Source: Betaproteobacteria bacterium (GTDB lineage: Bacteria; Pseudomonadota; Gammaproteobacteria; Burkholderiales; Usitatibacteraceae). Taken from it: a DNA stretch of 64,000 bases. Of this stretch, positions 25,559 through 35,751 are shown piece by piece. The number at the start of each line of letters is the position of its first letter. Within the stretch, counting starts at the first letter, position 1. A model generated the notes under the pieces. That model did no database searches, had not been told where the DNA came from, and saw only the letters and a list, made by a program, of their open reading frames with translations. Position numbers and translations under genes: made by a program. Location: positions 62,001 through 126,000 of the forward strand of contig JADJEZ010000007.1 of the NCBI GenBank assembly GCA_016708825.1, written 5' to 3'.

Positions 25559-26566
25559 GTGTGGGCGCTGCTCGTCGCCTACGCGAGCCTGTACCCGTTC
25601 CTGCCGCTGCGCATGCCGGCCGCGGATGCGCTCTCCGTCTTCCTGCGCCCGCGCGTGGTGCTGGAGTTCGACGTGGCGCTGAACACCATCGCCTACATGC
25701 CCCTGGGCGCGCTCGCCTGCCTGGTGCTGCTCGCCTCGGCGCCGCCCTGGGCCGCCCGGGCGAAGGCGGTGGCGTGGTGCGCGGCGTTCAGCCTCGCGAT
25801 GGAGGCGATGCAGCTCTTCGTGCCGACGCGCGTGGCCTCCGTCTACGACCTGGCGGCCAATGCCGCGGGCGCCTTCGCGGGCACGCTCGTCTTCGCCGGG
25901 CCGATGCGCGACTACGTGACCCGTCCCCTGGGGCAGGCGCGCGAGCGCCTGGTCGCCTCCGGAGGCTGGGGCGACGCGGGGCTCGTGCTCGTGGTGCTGT
26001 GGCTGCTCGCGCAACTCAATCCCGCGCTGCCCTTCTTCGAGGCCGGCAACATCGGCGGCGTGGGCGAGCCCCATCCGGACGAGTTCCTGGTCACCGCGGG
26101 TTCGGTGGCGCTCGCGGTGGCGGGTTTCGGGCTTTTCGTCTCGGTCGTGCTCCGGGGGCCGGGGGGCGCGCTGCGCTGGACGCTGCTCCTGCTCACCGTC
26201 GCGCTGTGGTGCAAGTTCGCCATGGCCTCGGTGATGCTGAAGCCCCACCTCGCCGCGGGCTGGGTGACGGAGGGCCGCGCGGCGGGGCTCGTCGCGGGCC
26301 TTTTCGCCTTCGCGCCGCTGCGCCGCCTGGGCAGGACGGCGAGGATCTACCTCGCGATCGTCCTCACGCTCGCCGGCGCGCTTTTCGCGAAGATCTTCGG
26401 CGCCTACAGCGCGCTGGGCGACCTGCTGCGACTCTTCAGCTGGCCCTACGGGCAGCTCGCGACCTTCGCCACGCTCACGCGCGTGATCCACGAGGCCTGG
26501 CCGGCGCTGGCGCTCGCGTGGCTCATCGCGCTCTTCGTCTGGCGGCGCGACGAGCCGCTACAATGA
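25559..26566 (+). CDS. VanZ family membrane protein
   Basis: About 335 residues with some nine hydrophobic helices. The N-terminal part has the VanZ core: FDVALNTIAYMPLGALACLV, then FSLAMEAMQLFVPTRVASVYD with the conserved E..Q and D, and LAANAAGAFAGT. The C-terminal half has more helices of unknown role. The GTG at 25559 is the first plausible start, but translation could begin a few codons upstream because the frame stays open into the end of the previous gene. Its stop overlaps the ferredoxin start by 4 nt (ATGA). Confidence 0.8.
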   Translation: MWALLVAYASLYPFLPLRMPAADALSVFLRPRVVLEFDVALNTIAYMPLGALACLVLLASAPPWAARAKAVAWCAAFSLAMEAMQLFVPTRVASVYDLAANAAGAFAGTLVFAGPMRDYVTRPLGQARERLVASGGWGDAGLVLVVLWLLAQLNPALPFFEAGNIGGVGEPHPDEFLVTAGSVALAVAGFGLFVSVVLRGPGGALRWTLLLLTVALWCKFAMASVMLKPHLAAGWVTEGRAAGLVAGLFAFAPLRRLGRTARIYLAIVLTLAGALFAKIFGAYSALGDLLRLFSWPYGQLATFATLTRVIHEAWPALALAWLIALFVWRRDEPLQ

Positions 26567-26898
26567 GCGGCCCCGTGCAGAAAGCCCCCATGAGCCACTA
26601 CCGCCACCACGTCTTCTTCTGCCAGAACCGTCGCGACGCGCCCGAGGCGTGCTGCGCGAACCACGATGCGTCGGCGATGCGCGACTACTGCAAGGGCCGC
26701 GTGAAGGCGATGGGCCTCGCGGGAAAGGGCCAGGTGCGCGTGAACCAGGCCGGCTGCCTGGACCGTTGCGAGGAAGGGCCGGTGCTCGTGGTCTACCCCG
26801 AGGGCACCTGGTACACCTACGTCGACAAGGCGGACATCGACGAGATCATCGACGAGCACCTCGTGGGCGGCCGCGTGGTCGAAAGGCTCGTGATTTGA
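26563..26898 (+). CDS. (2Fe-2S) ferredoxin, thioredoxin-fold type
   Basis: This 111-residue protein resembles the thioredoxin-like [2Fe-2S] ferredoxins (Shethna/NuoE-like). The cluster ligands are in HVFFCQNRRDAPEACC and QAGCLDRCEEGPVLVVYP. The start overlaps the stop of the VanZ gene, and its own stop overlaps a TTG start of the hydrolase gene, so three genes are translationally linked. Such ferredoxins often sit beside unrelated housekeeping genes in betaproteobacteria. The redox partner is not apparent. Confidence 0.85.
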   Translation: MSGPVQKAPMSHYRHHVFFCQNRRDAPEACCANHDASAMRDYCKGRVKAMGLAGKGQVRVNQAGCLDRCEEGPVLVVYPEGTWYTYVDKADIDEIIDEHLVGGRVVERLVI

Positions 26899-27566
26899 GC
26901 GGCGGCGGCACGCACCGCGCCACCATCGAGGGCGCGGCGGGCGTGATCGAGATCGCCTATGCGGTTCCGGAGCACCCGGTCGCCGTGGCGGTCGTGGCGC
27001 ATCCGCACCCGCTCTTCGGGGGCGCGATGGAGAACAAGGTGGTGACCACGGTGGCGCGCGCCTTCGAGCAGGCGGGTGCGGCGACCTTCCGCTTCAATTT
27101 CCGCGGCGTGGGCGCGAGCGAGGGCAAGCACGACGAGGGCCGCGGCGAGACCGACGACTTTCTCGAGGTGGCCGCGCACGCGGCGCGCGCAGTGGGCGAG
27201 TTGCCGTTGTGGATGGCGGGGTTTTCCTTCGGCGGCGGCGTGGCGCTTCGTGCAAGCACGCGCGCGGATTTCGCGCACCTCGTGCTGGTTGCCCCGGCGC
27301 TGCGCCGCATCACCGGGCACGGGCTGGGCGAGCCGCCGGTACCGAACGATCCGGCCCTCGGTGCGCCGGGTCGCCACGCGGCGGCCAACACGATCATCGT
27401 GCACGGCGATCGCGACGAGACGACGCTCCTCGCCGATTCGCTCGCCTGGGGCGCGGAGCGCGACGTGCCGGTGCTGGTGGTCCCCGGCGCCGATCATTTC
27501 TTCCACCGCAAGCTCCACGTGATCCGCGACGTCGTCGGCCGCCTCGTGCGCCCCGCCCGGGACTAG
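26895..27566 (+). CDS. Alpha/beta hydrolase (COG2945-like)
   Basis: From a TTG overlapping the ferredoxin stop, 223 residues form an alpha/beta hydrolase of the small cytoplasmic type. Visible features are AHPHPLFGGAMENKVV (typical of this subfamily), FNFRGVGASEG, the nucleophile elbow GFSFGGG, the acid strand IVHGDRDETT and the catalytic His in PGADHFFHRKL. The substrate is unknown; esters or peptides are possible. No signal peptide. The ABC-exporter genes follow after 7 nt. Confidence 0.85.
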   Translation: MSGGGTHRATIEGAAGVIEIAYAVPEHPVAVAVVAHPHPLFGGAMENKVVTTVARAFEQAGAATFRFNFRGVGASEGKHDEGRGETDDFLEVAAHAARAVGELPLWMAGFSFGGGVALRASTRADFAHLVLVAPALRRITGHGLGEPPVPNDPALGAPGRHAAANTIIVHGDRDETTLLADSLAWGAERDVPVLVVPGADHFFHRKLHVIRDVVGRLVRPARD

Positions 27567-27573
27567 GAGAGCC

Positions 27574-28487
<914 letters not shown>

Positions 28488-28498
<11 letters not shown>

Positions 28499-29273
28499 CC
28501 TCTTCGCCGCGCCGGACTTCAGCCGCGCCTGGATCGCGGTGTGGCGGCGCAACTACCTCGTCTGGCGCAAGCTCGCCGCCGAGAGCGTGCTCGGCAACAT
28601 CGTCGAGCCCCTCTTCTACCTCCTCGGCTTCGGTCTCGGCATGGGCACGATGATCCCGGAGGTCGACGGCGTGCGCTACATCGCCTTCCTGGCGGGCGGA
28701 ACCATCTGCTACGCGACGATGCTTTCGGCCTCGTTCGAGTCGCTCTATTCCGGCTTCGCGCGCATGCACGTGCAGCGCACCTGGGAAGGGATCCTCAACG
28801 CGCCGGTGAGCCTGGAGGACGTGCTGCTCGCCGAGTGGGTGTGGGCGGCTTCCAAGAGCCTGCTCTCCGGGGTGGCGGTGCTGCTCGTCGCGATCGCGCT
28901 GGGGCTGTCGCAGTCGTGGTCGATGGTGATGATCGTGCCGCTCGCCTTCCTGATCGGGCTCGCCTTCGCGGGCATGGGCCTGGTGATGACGGCGTTCGCG
29001 AAGAGCTTCGACTTCTTCATGTACTGGTTCACGCTCTTCCTCACGCCGCAGATGCTGCTCTCGGGCGTCTTCTACCCGATCGCGAACATGCCCGGCTGGC
29101 TGCAGGCCGTCTCCTCGGCGCTGCCGCTGACCCACGCCATCGCCATCGGCCGGCCGCTCTTCCTCGGGCAGTGGCCCCAGGCCCCGCTGCTGCACGCGGC
29201 GGTGCTCGCCGCCTACGGGCTCGCGGGATTCACCCTCGCGGTCGTTCTTTTCCGGCGGCGGCTGCTCGCCTGA
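28488..29273 (+). CDS. ABC transporter permease (NodJ-like)
   Basis: This 261-residue ABC-2 type permease has six membrane helices. The sequences VWRRNYLVWRKL, EPLFYLLGFGLGMG and LTPQMLLSGVFYPIANMP are typical of the NodJ/DrrB family. It begins inside the end of the ATPase gene, as in other nodIJ-like operons. In rhizobia NodIJ exports lipochitooligosaccharides. In free-living betaproteobacteria, homologues are common and their cargo is unknown. The gene ends 10 nt from the convergent NsrR-like regulator. Confidence 0.88.
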
Positions 29274-29283
29274 AACGCGTGCG

Positions 29284-29772
29284 TTACGGCGTGGAGCGCG
29301 CGCGCGCGGGCTTTCTCGCCGGCGCGATCTTTCGGGCCTGGCCGGGGAAGAGCACCTTGCCGAGCGCGCGGCGGTTCTTCACCACGTCCTCGAGCGTGAC
29401 GCGGCGAAGGGAAGCGTAGAACGCGTCCACCGCGTCGGAGAGCACGAACTTCAGCCTGCAGTCCGCGGTGATGGCGCAGAGGTTGGATTCGCGCTGGAAG
29501 CATTCGGCCGGCACGTCCCCGCCCTCGGTGCGCTTGACCACCTCCCCCACGTTGATCTCCTCCGGCTGCCGGGCGAGCCGCAGCCCGCCACCGCGGCCGC
29601 GCAGGTTCTCGAGATAGCCTTCCTTGCCGAGGAAGTGCACCACCTTCGTGAGGTGGTGGTCCGAGATCGCGTAGGCCGCGGCGATCTCGGAGATGGTGGC
29701 GCGCCCCTCGGGGTGGGCGGCCACGTACATGAGAACGCGCAGGCTGTAGTCGGTGAAGGTGGTGAGGCGCAT
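29284..29772 (-). CDS. Rrf2 family regulator, NsrR-like
   Basis: This 162-residue regulator starts MRLTTFTDYSLRVLMYVAAH, the hallmark N-terminus of the Rrf2 winged helix (DNA-binding helix around ISEIAAAYAISDHHLTKVV). Three cysteines at residues 91, 99 and 105 in ECFQRESNLCAITADC have the spacing of the NsrR Fe-S cluster rather than that of IscR. The likely signal is therefore nitric oxide or redox stress. The C-terminal tail is longer and very basic. No classical NsrR operator was noticed nearby, so its targets are not evident here. Confidence 0.82.
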   Translation of the reverse strand: MRLTTFTDYSLRVLMYVAAHPEGRATISEIAAAYAISDHHLTKVVHFLGKEGYLENLRGRGGGLRLARQPEEINVGEVVKRTEGGDVPAECFQRESNLCAITADCRLKFVLSDAVDAFYASLRRVTLEDVVKNRRALGKVLFPGQARKIAPARKPARARSTP

Positions 29773-29796
29773 GGGCTGGGGGATCTGGCGGCGCGC

Positions 29797-29883
<87 letters not shown>

Positions 29884-29890
29884 CAACGCG

Positions 29891-29914
29891 AAAGCCCGCC
29901 ACGGGGCGGGCTTT
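29891..29914 (-). terminator. Terminator hairpin for the thioredoxin-fold/dsbD operon
   Basis: AAAGCCCGCC and GGCGGGCTTT form a perfect 10-bp stem with a four-base loop, 18 nt beyond the stop of the minus-strand gene at 29933. The A/T ends allow it to act in both directions. Confidence 0.75.
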
Positions 29915-29932
29915 CTGCAATGGGAGGCGGAA

Positions 29933-30535
29933 CTACTTGTACTTGATGGTGCAGCCGTAGGGCGCGTTGGAGGCGTTGCTCACGGGCTTGCCGGCCTTCA
30001 TCTCCTCGAGTGCCGCGACCACGTAGTTCTTCGAGGTCTTCACGTCGGCCGGGTCCGTGGAGCGCTTGTCGTCGATGGCGCCGTTGTAGGCCACCTTGCC
30101 GCTCGGGTCGATGACGTACATGTGCGGCGTGACCTTGGCGCCGTAGGCGAGGCCCACCTTGCCGGGCTCGTCCATCACGAAGCGCGTGGGCGCGGCGCCG
30201 AAATCGGAGAGCGCCTTGGTGAGCGCGGCGGGATCCTGGTAATCCTGGTGGCCGGCGTTGGTGGAATTGACCGCGAGCCACACGACCTCTGCGCCGTACT
30301 TCTTCTGCAGCGCCTGCATGTTGCCGCTCTTGTAGTGCTTCTGCACGAAGGGGCAGCCGAAGTTGTGCCATTCGAGAACGACGGTCTTGCCGCGGTAGTC
30401 GGAGAGCTTCACGGGCTTGCCCGCGAGGTCGGTCGCGGCGAAGTCGGGCGCGACCTGGCCGACGGTCGCGGCGGCGAGGGCGGCGCCTGCGAAGAGGGAG
30501 GCGATCGTGGAGGCGAGCAGGGCGTATCGGGTCAT
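29933..30535 (-). CDS. Exported thioredoxin-fold (redoxin/AhpC-TSA-like) protein
   Basis: This 200-residue protein has a signal peptide (MTRYALLASTIASLFAGAALA-A). The redoxin fold is visible in VAPDFAATDLAGKPVKLSDY, GKTVVLEWHNFGCPFVQKHY (a single active-site cysteine rather than CXXC) and the cis-Pro region YGAKVTPHMYVIDPSGKV. The family includes periplasmic peroxiredoxin-like proteins. A cysteine near the C-terminus (YGCTIKYK) could be a resolving partner. It follows the dsbD gene on the same strand by 17 nt, which suggests that DsbD supplies its reductant. Confidence 0.85.
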   Translation of the reverse strand: MTRYALLASTIASLFAGAALAAATVGQVAPDFAATDLAGKPVKLSDYRGKTVVLEWHNFGCPFVQKHYKSGNMQALQKKYGAEVVWLAVNSTNAGHQDYQDPAALTKALSDFGAAPTRFVMDEPGKVGLAYGAKVTPHMYVIDPSGKVAYNGAIDDKRSTDPADVKTSKNYVVAALEEMKAGKPVSNASNAPYGCTIKYK

Positions 30536-30552
30536 GGTCGGATCCTCGGGTT

Positions 30553-32740
30553 TCAGCGGGAAGAGAGGTTGGCGGTGGCCGCCGGCTTCGCGGCCGGCAG
30601 CTTCGAGAGCTCGTCCAGGACGAGGGAGGCGGTGAGCACTTCCGGCAGCAGCCGTGGCGCGGATTCCCCGGGCAGGTAGAGCGCGTAGACGGGAAGGGCG
30701 TTGCGGCCCAGCTCCGCGAGCGCCGCGGTGATCTTCGGGTCGTAGTTGGTCCAGTCGGCCTTCAGCGCCACGACCCCGCGCTCGGCGAGGGCGCGCACGA
30801 CTTCCTCGCGGTTGAGCGCGACCAGCTTGTTCACCTGGCAGGTGACGCACCAGGCGGCGGTGAAGTCGACGAAGACAGGCGTGCCCGCCCTGCGAAGTTC
30901 GGCGAGGCGCTCCGGCGACCAGGGCTGCCAGTCGATCTCGCCTGCTCTTGCGGCCTCGGCGCGGACTTCGCCGGGTTTCGCGTCGGCGCCCGGCCAGGCG
31001 AGCCACAACCCTGCCGCCGCGAACGCCGCGGCGAAAGCCAGGCGCGCAAGGCTTTCCGAATGTGCCCAGCGCCCGTAGACCCATGCGCCGATGGCGAGCA
31101 CCAGCAGGCCGGCGAGGAGCGCGAGGACCGCGTCGTTGCCGGCCTGCGCGCCCAGCACCCAGGCGAGCCAGATCACGGTGGCGAAGAGCGGGAAGGCCAT
31201 CACCTGCTTGAAGGTCTCCATCCACGGGCCGGGCTTCGGGAGCATTCGGATCGCGTTCGGGAAGCAGGAGAGCACGAGCACCGGCAGCGCCATGCCCGCG
31301 CCCAGCATGGCGAACACGAGGAGCGAGACCGGCGTCGGCTGCGTGAGCGTGAAGCCCACGGCCGCGCCCATGAAGGGCGCCGTGCAGGGGGTCGCGACCA
31401 CGGTGGCGAGGACGCCCGCGAGGAAGGCATCGGCGTAGCGGCCCTGCGCGGACACGTTCGAGGTCATCGACTGCGCGAAGCCGCCCCATCTCGAAGACGC
31501 CGAAGAGGTTCAGCGCCATGAGGAAGAAGAGGGCCGCGAGGACCGTCACGAACGCGGGCGACTGGAGCTGGAAGCCCCAGCCGAGTTCCGTGCCGCCGGC
31601 TCTCAGCGCGAGAAGCAGGCCCGCGAGGGCGAGGAACGAAACGAGGACGCCCGCCGAGAAGACCGCGCCCTGCACCCACAGCGCGCGCGCGTCGCCGTGG
31701 GCGTGGCGCACGAACCCCATCACCTTGATGCCGAGCACCGGGAAGACGCAGGGCATGAGGTTCAGCAGAAGCCCGCCGGCCAGCGCGAACACGAGCGCGA
31801 GCGCGAGGCTCGATCCCGCCTCGCCCGCCGGTGCGCCGATGGGTGCGGCGATCGCCGGCAGCGCGGCGACCACCGGCAGCGACAGCTCCACGGCCTTGCG
31901 CCCGGCGTGGCCGGGCCACGACGATTCGGCCACGAGGACCCCCGCGGATTCCGCGATCCCGGATGCCACGGGCTGCACCAGCTTCACGGCGAGGCGGAAG
32001 CCATTGCCGTCGCGCTGCATCGCCTGGGGTGCGGGGTGGTCCACGAAGTTCTCGCGGTACGGGAAGAAGGAAACCTTCGCCGGCGCCACGCTTCCCGCGG
32101 GCGGCATCACGCGCAGGGTGAGCCTGTCGCCGGCAATGGTCGATTGCGCATCCCACCCGGAGACGGCCACGGGAAGGCGCGCGCGGGCCTCGCGGAAGCG
32201 CGAGGCGTTGCCCGGTGCGGCACCGGGGTCGCCCCCGTCCACGGCGAAGGCGAGCGCGAGCGTGGCCTTCTCCGGAATGCAGACGTCCTTGCAGACGAGC
32301 CAGGAAGCGTCGGCCGTGATCGCAACCGGCCCGGGCTTCGCGTCGGCGGGCGGGGTGAGCTCGACCAGGAGCATCACCTCGTCCGAGTAGCCGTAGTTCA
32401 TGAGCGGCCCGACCGGCTGGGCTTCCGGGTGCGGCCACTGGATGGGCCCGGCGGTCCAGCCCTCGGGGAGCTTCCAGGCGATTTTCGTGGGCAGGCCCGA
32501 GTCGCCCGGGTTCTTCCAGTAGGTGTGCCAGTGCTCGTCCATCCTCAGGCGCAGGCCCACGGTGGCGGGCTGGCCCGGGACGGCGGCGGCTCGTTCGGCG
32601 TGCAGCTCCGCCTCGACCCGCTCGGTGCGCACCGGCGCGGCCCCGGCCGCCGCCGCCCACGAAACCGCGAGGGCGGCCGCAAAGGCCCCGGCGAGGGCAC
32701 GCGGCGAAACGGGGAAAAGGCGGGGGGAGAGGGGCGTCAC
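30553..32740 (-). CDS. dsbD: Thiol:disulfide interchange protein DsbD, frameshifted
   Basis: DsbD carries electrons from cytoplasmic thioredoxin to periplasmic thiol proteins. All three parts are present. The N-terminal immunoglobulin-like domain holds CKDVCIPEKA. The eight-helix membrane domain has its two redox cysteines in LNLMPCVFPVLGIK and VVATPCTAPFMGAAV. The C-terminal thioredoxin-like domain carries FVDFTAAWCVTCQVNK. The GTG at 32740 precedes the signal peptide (ending AAAAGA-A). One extra C near 31482, within FEMGGFAQ, breaks the frame between the fourth helix and MTSNVSAQG. Conservation on both sides suggests an error. The repaired length of about 728 residues is somewhat long but normal for betaproteobacterial DsbD. 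Reduced DsbD output is also needed for c-type cytochrome maturation, relevant to this genome. Confidence 0.85.
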
Positions 32741-32809
32741 GGTAGAATCCGGGGAAATCAACGCATAGAGCGGTTTTCCGAGGGGAAGTTCCTCCGCCGC
32801 CGTCCTGCC

Positions 32810-33194
32810 ATGCTCTGGGTCAAGTCCTTCCACATCATCTTCCTGGTCGCCTGGTACGCGGGCCTATTCTACTTGCCGCGCCTCTTCGTCTACCACGCCA
32901 TGGCCGGGGACGAAGCATCCCGCGAGCGCTTCAAGGTCATGGAGCGCAAGCTCTACCGCGGCATCATGATGCCGTGCATGGTGCTCACCAGGGGGGAGGG
33001 CTGGGGCTTCCGGGCGGTTGGCTGAGAAGCTCCCTGGTGCTGCTGCTCCTTGCCCATTCTGGCTGGGGCATTTCGTGCGCGTCTTCGCGCGCGACGCCAA
33101 CACGCGCTCCCACGTCTTCTTCCGCTGGATCAACGAAATCCCGCTCGTCTACCTCGTGGCGATCGTGATCCTCGTGGTCGTGAAGCCGTTCTGA
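32810..33194 (+). CDS. hemJ: Protoporphyrinogen oxidase HemJ (CopD-like), frame disrupted
   Basis: The N-terminus LWVKSFHIIFLVAWYAGLFY, then YHAMAGDEASRERFKVMERK and LYRGIMMP, is nearly diagnostic of HemJ, the quinone-linked membrane protoporphyrinogen oxidase of haem synthesis. The end, HFVRVFARDANTRSHVFFRW then INEIPLVYLVAIVILVVVKP, is also HemJ. Between about 32990 and 33075 the sequence is out of frame more than once, so no continuous product exists as written. The gene length (about 385 nt) is close to that expected for a 140-residue HemJ, with a slight loss. Several clustered errors, or genuine decay, are possible. In a haem-rich organism loss would need a replacement enzyme. Confidence 0.7.
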
Positions 33195-33201
33195 GCCCGC
33201 G

Positions 33202-34413
33202 ATGGCCACGCTGACCCGCCGCCGCGGCGCCGCACCCGAACCCGCGGCGCAACCCGAGGCCGCGGACCCGGCCGTGGTGCAGTTCTACGCGACCTGCCCG
33301 CGCGGTCTCGCCGATGCCCTCGCCGCAGAGCTCGCCGCGCTGGGTGCGGCCGACGTGAAGGCCGGGGACGCGGGCGTGGACTTCACCGGCCCCTTCGAGC
33401 TCGCCTACGCGGCGAACCTCGAGTCGCGCCTGGCCACGCGCATCCTCGCCCGCGTCTCGCGCTTCGACTACCGCAACGAGCGCGACATCTACGACGGCGC
33501 GAAGCGCGTGCGCTGGCAAGCGCACTTCGGCGTGGACCGTACCTTCAAGGTCGACACCAATGGCGTGAAGGCGCCCGTGAAGAGCCTGGACTTCATCACG
33601 CTCAAGGTGAAGGACGCGATCGCCGACGCCTTCCGCGAAGCGCTCGGCAAGCGCCCGGACGTGTCGTCGCGCGCACCGGACGTGCGCGTGCACGTCTTCC
33701 TCGACGCCAGGTGGTGCACGCTCTACCTCGACACCAGCGGCGAGCCGCTCTTCAAGCGCGGCCGGCGCGACCAGGTGGGCGAGGCGCCGCTGAAGAAGAA
33801 CCTCGCGGCGGGCCTGCTGAAGCTCTCGGGCTGGATGCCCGACGTCCCGCTCCTCGATCCCATGTGCGGCGCCGGCACCATCCTCATCGAGGCCGCCGAG
33901 ATGGCGCTCGGGCGCGCGCCAGGGCGCGGGCGCGCCTTCGGCTTCGAGAACCTTGCGCGCTTCGACCGCGCGGCCTGGGAAAAGGTGAAGGCGCTTTCGG
34001 CCGCGCGCGAGCTCGCCGTGGGCCCGAGGGCGATCCACGGCTCTGACCTCTACGGGCGCACGCTCGACGCGGCGCGCGCGAACCTGCGCGACATGGATCT
34101 CGAGGGCGTGGTCTCCCTCAAGCAGGTGAACCTGCTCGAGCTTTCCGCGCCGGCCGGTGCGGGCCTGCTGGTCACCAACCCGCCCTACGGCGTGCGCCTG
34201 GGCGAGAAGGAGGAACTCGCGAAGTTCTATCCGGAGCTGGGCCACGCGCTCAAGCAACGCTTCGCCGGCTGGACCGCGTACATTCTTTCCGGCGATACGG
34301 AACTGCCGAAGCTGATCCGCCTCTCCGCCACGAAGCGGACCGTGCTCTACAACGGCGCCATCGAGTGCCGCCTGTACGAGTACCGCATGGTCGCCGGCGG
34401 CAACCGACCCTGA
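33202..34413 (+). CDS. THUMP-domain class I rRNA methyltransferase (RlmL N-terminal-half type)
   Basis: This 403-residue protein of the COG0116 group has an N-terminal ferredoxin-like/THUMP region (residues 20-180: FYATCPRGLADALAAEL, then RSPDVSSRAPDVRVHVFL-like strands) and a SAM-binding methyltransferase core (LLDPMCGAGTILIEAAEMA). The catalytic NPPY motif lies in LVTNPPYGVRLG. It corresponds to the RlmL half of the RlmKL fusion, which makes m2G2445 in 23S rRNA, without the RlmK half. I infer the same modification. It begins 7 nt after the hemJ stop. Confidence 0.88.
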   Translation: MATLTRRRGAAPEPAAQPEAADPAVVQFYATCPRGLADALAAELAALGAADVKAGDAGVDFTGPFELAYAANLESRLATRILARVSRFDYRNERDIYDGAKRVRWQAHFGVDRTFKVDTNGVKAPVKSLDFITLKVKDAIADAFREALGKRPDVSSRAPDVRVHVFLDARWCTLYLDTSGEPLFKRGRRDQVGEAPLKKNLAAGLLKLSGWMPDVPLLDPMCGAGTILIEAAEMALGRAPGRGRAFGFENLARFDRAAWEKVKALSAARELAVGPRAIHGSDLYGRTLDAARANLRDMDLEGVVSLKQVNLLELSAPAGAGLLVTNPPYGVRLGEKEELAKFYPELGHALKQRFAGWTAYILSGDTELPKLIRLSATKRTVLYNGAIECRLYEYRMVAGGNRP

Positions 34414-35177
34414 GCGCGCTCCTCGCCCTCAAGCTAGCGCTCGTGCCCTTCGCCGTGTGGCTCGCGAGCCTCGCGGCGCGGCGCTGGGGGCACGCGGTCT
34501 CCGGTTACCTGGGCGGCTTCCCGATGATCGGCGGGCCCATCACGCTCTACCTCGCGATCGACCACGGGCCGGAGTTCGCCGCGCACTCGGCCCTGATGAC
34601 GCTCGCGGCCATCGCCGGGCAGGCGGGCCACATGCTGGCTTTTTCCGCCGCGGGCCGCAAGGCGGGCGCGCTGGCGGGGCTCGTCGCGGGATGGACGGCC
34701 TTTGCCGTGATCGCGATCGGCGTGGGTCTCGTGCCGATGGTTCCGGTCATGGCCCTCGCCGTCGCCCTCGCCGCGCTCGCCCTCGCGTGGCGCTTCCTGC
34801 CGAGGCCGCGCGAGGCGGCGAGCTTTCCGGCGATCCCGCCCATGGAGATGTGGCTTCGGCTCGCGACGGCGCTCGTGCTGGCGGCCGTCATACTCCTCGG
34901 CGCCGCGACTCTCGGGCCGACGGTGAGCGGGATCCTGCTGTCGCTGCCGATCACCGGCTCGATCATGCCGCCCTTCACGCTCCGCTACTACGGCGCCGAT
35001 TCCCTCGCGCGGCTGCAGCGCGGCTTCGTCACGGGGCTCACCGGGTTCGCCGCGTTCTTCTTCGTGGTGAGCCTCGCCGTCGGGCCGCTGGGTACGGCGG
35101 CCGCCTTCTCGCTCGCGACCGTGGCAGCACTCGCCACCGTGGCGGTTTTCACTCGCAGGAGAACGCGCCGGGAGTGA
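34365..35177 (+). CDS. Multi-pass membrane protein of unknown function
   Basis: About 255-270 residues with seven or eight hydrophobic helices. The ATG at 34365 gives a 16-residue leader that overlaps the methyltransferase gene and looks like shadow sequence. A rare CTG start at 34410, overlapping that gene's stop, would begin directly with LSALLALKLALVPFAVWLA. I cannot decide between the two. GYLGGFPMIGGPITLYLAID and SLPITGSIMPPFTLRYYG are distinctive loops. I do not recognise the family. It is followed by an FNR-like box and ubiT. Confidence 0.7.
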   Translation: MPPVRVPHGRRRQPTLSALLALKLALVPFAVWLASLAARRWGHAVSGYLGGFPMIGGPITLYLAIDHGPEFAAHSALMTLAAIAGQAGHMLAFSAAGRKAGALAGLVAGWTAFAVIAIGVGLVPMVPVMALAVALAALALAWRFLPRPREAASFPAIPPMEMWLRLATALVLAAVILLGAATLGPTVSGILLSLPITGSIMPPFTLRYYGADSLARLQRGFVTGLTGFAAFFFVVSLAVGPLGTAAAFSLATVAALATVAVFTRRRTRRE

Positions 35178-35190
35178 TTCACGCCTGTTG

Positions 35191-35204
35191 CTGATCTGCC
35201 TCAA
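35191..35204 (+). promoter_or_regulatory. FNR-like box upstream of ubiT
   Basis: CTGAT-CTGC-CTCAA matches 8 of 10 positions of the FNR consensus TTGAT-N4-ATCAA and lies 36 nt before the ubiT start. An almost identical box precedes ubiU, which makes chance less likely. ubiT is known to be under Fnr control in Escherichia coli. Confidence 0.45.
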
Positions 35205-35240
35205 GACGTTCCCGCCGCCGCGCGCTAGCCTGAATTTTCC

Positions 35241-35729
35241 ATGAACGGCCCCATCATGCCGCTGCACGGCGTGAGACGGCGCCCGGTGCTTCCGCGGCCC
35301 ATCCGCACGCTGGTGCGAAAACTGCCTCGCGTGCCTTCCTCGGCCGTCGTCGCGGCGGTCTTGAACCTCCTGGTGCGAAAGCGCCTCCCGGTGAAGGTCT
35401 TCGAGCGCCTGGGCGAGCGGCCGTTCGCGATCGAGGTGCGCGACCTCGATCTCGTGATGGCCTTCCGCTTCAGCGACCGGCGCTTCGTGCCCGTGCCCTG
35501 CTCGGGGGAAGCGGCGCTGCGCATCCGCGTGAACGCTTCGGACTTCGCCACCCTCGCCGCGGCCGACGATGCCCCCGACACGCTCTTCCTGCACGACCTC
35601 GTCATCGTGGGCGAGCCGGATATCGCCTTGGAAGTGCACAAGGCGCTCGACGGCATCGACGTGGCGCGCACGCGGCGCATCCTCCGGCGGGCCGTGCGCC
35701 GGGTCGAGCGCGAGCGGCTGCGGGGCTGA
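35241..35729 (+). CDS. ubiT: UbiT, SCP2-domain accessory factor of anaerobic ubiquinone synthesis
   Basis: This 162-residue protein matches UbiT (formerly YhbT). An N-terminal basic segment (LVRKLPRVPSSAVVAAVLNL) precedes an SCP2 sterol-carrier-like fold (FAIEVRDLDLVMAFRFSDRR, then PDTLFLHDLVIVGEPDIALE and VHKALDGID). UbiT is a lipid-binding protein needed with UbiU and UbiV for O2-independent ubiquinone synthesis. The ubiU and ubiV genes follow directly, which makes the assignment firm. An FNR-like box is 36 nt upstream. A second UbiT-like gene follows ubiV. Confidence 0.88.
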   Translation: MNGPIMPLHGVRRRPVLPRPIRTLVRKLPRVPSSAVVAAVLNLLVRKRLPVKVFERLGERPFAIEVRDLDLVMAFRFSDRRFVPVPCSGEAALRIRVNASDFATLAAADDAPDTLFLHDLVIVGEPDIALEVHKALDGIDVARTRRILRRAVRRVERERLRG

Positions 35730-35751
35730 AGCCCGGCTTTTTCGGGATTTC

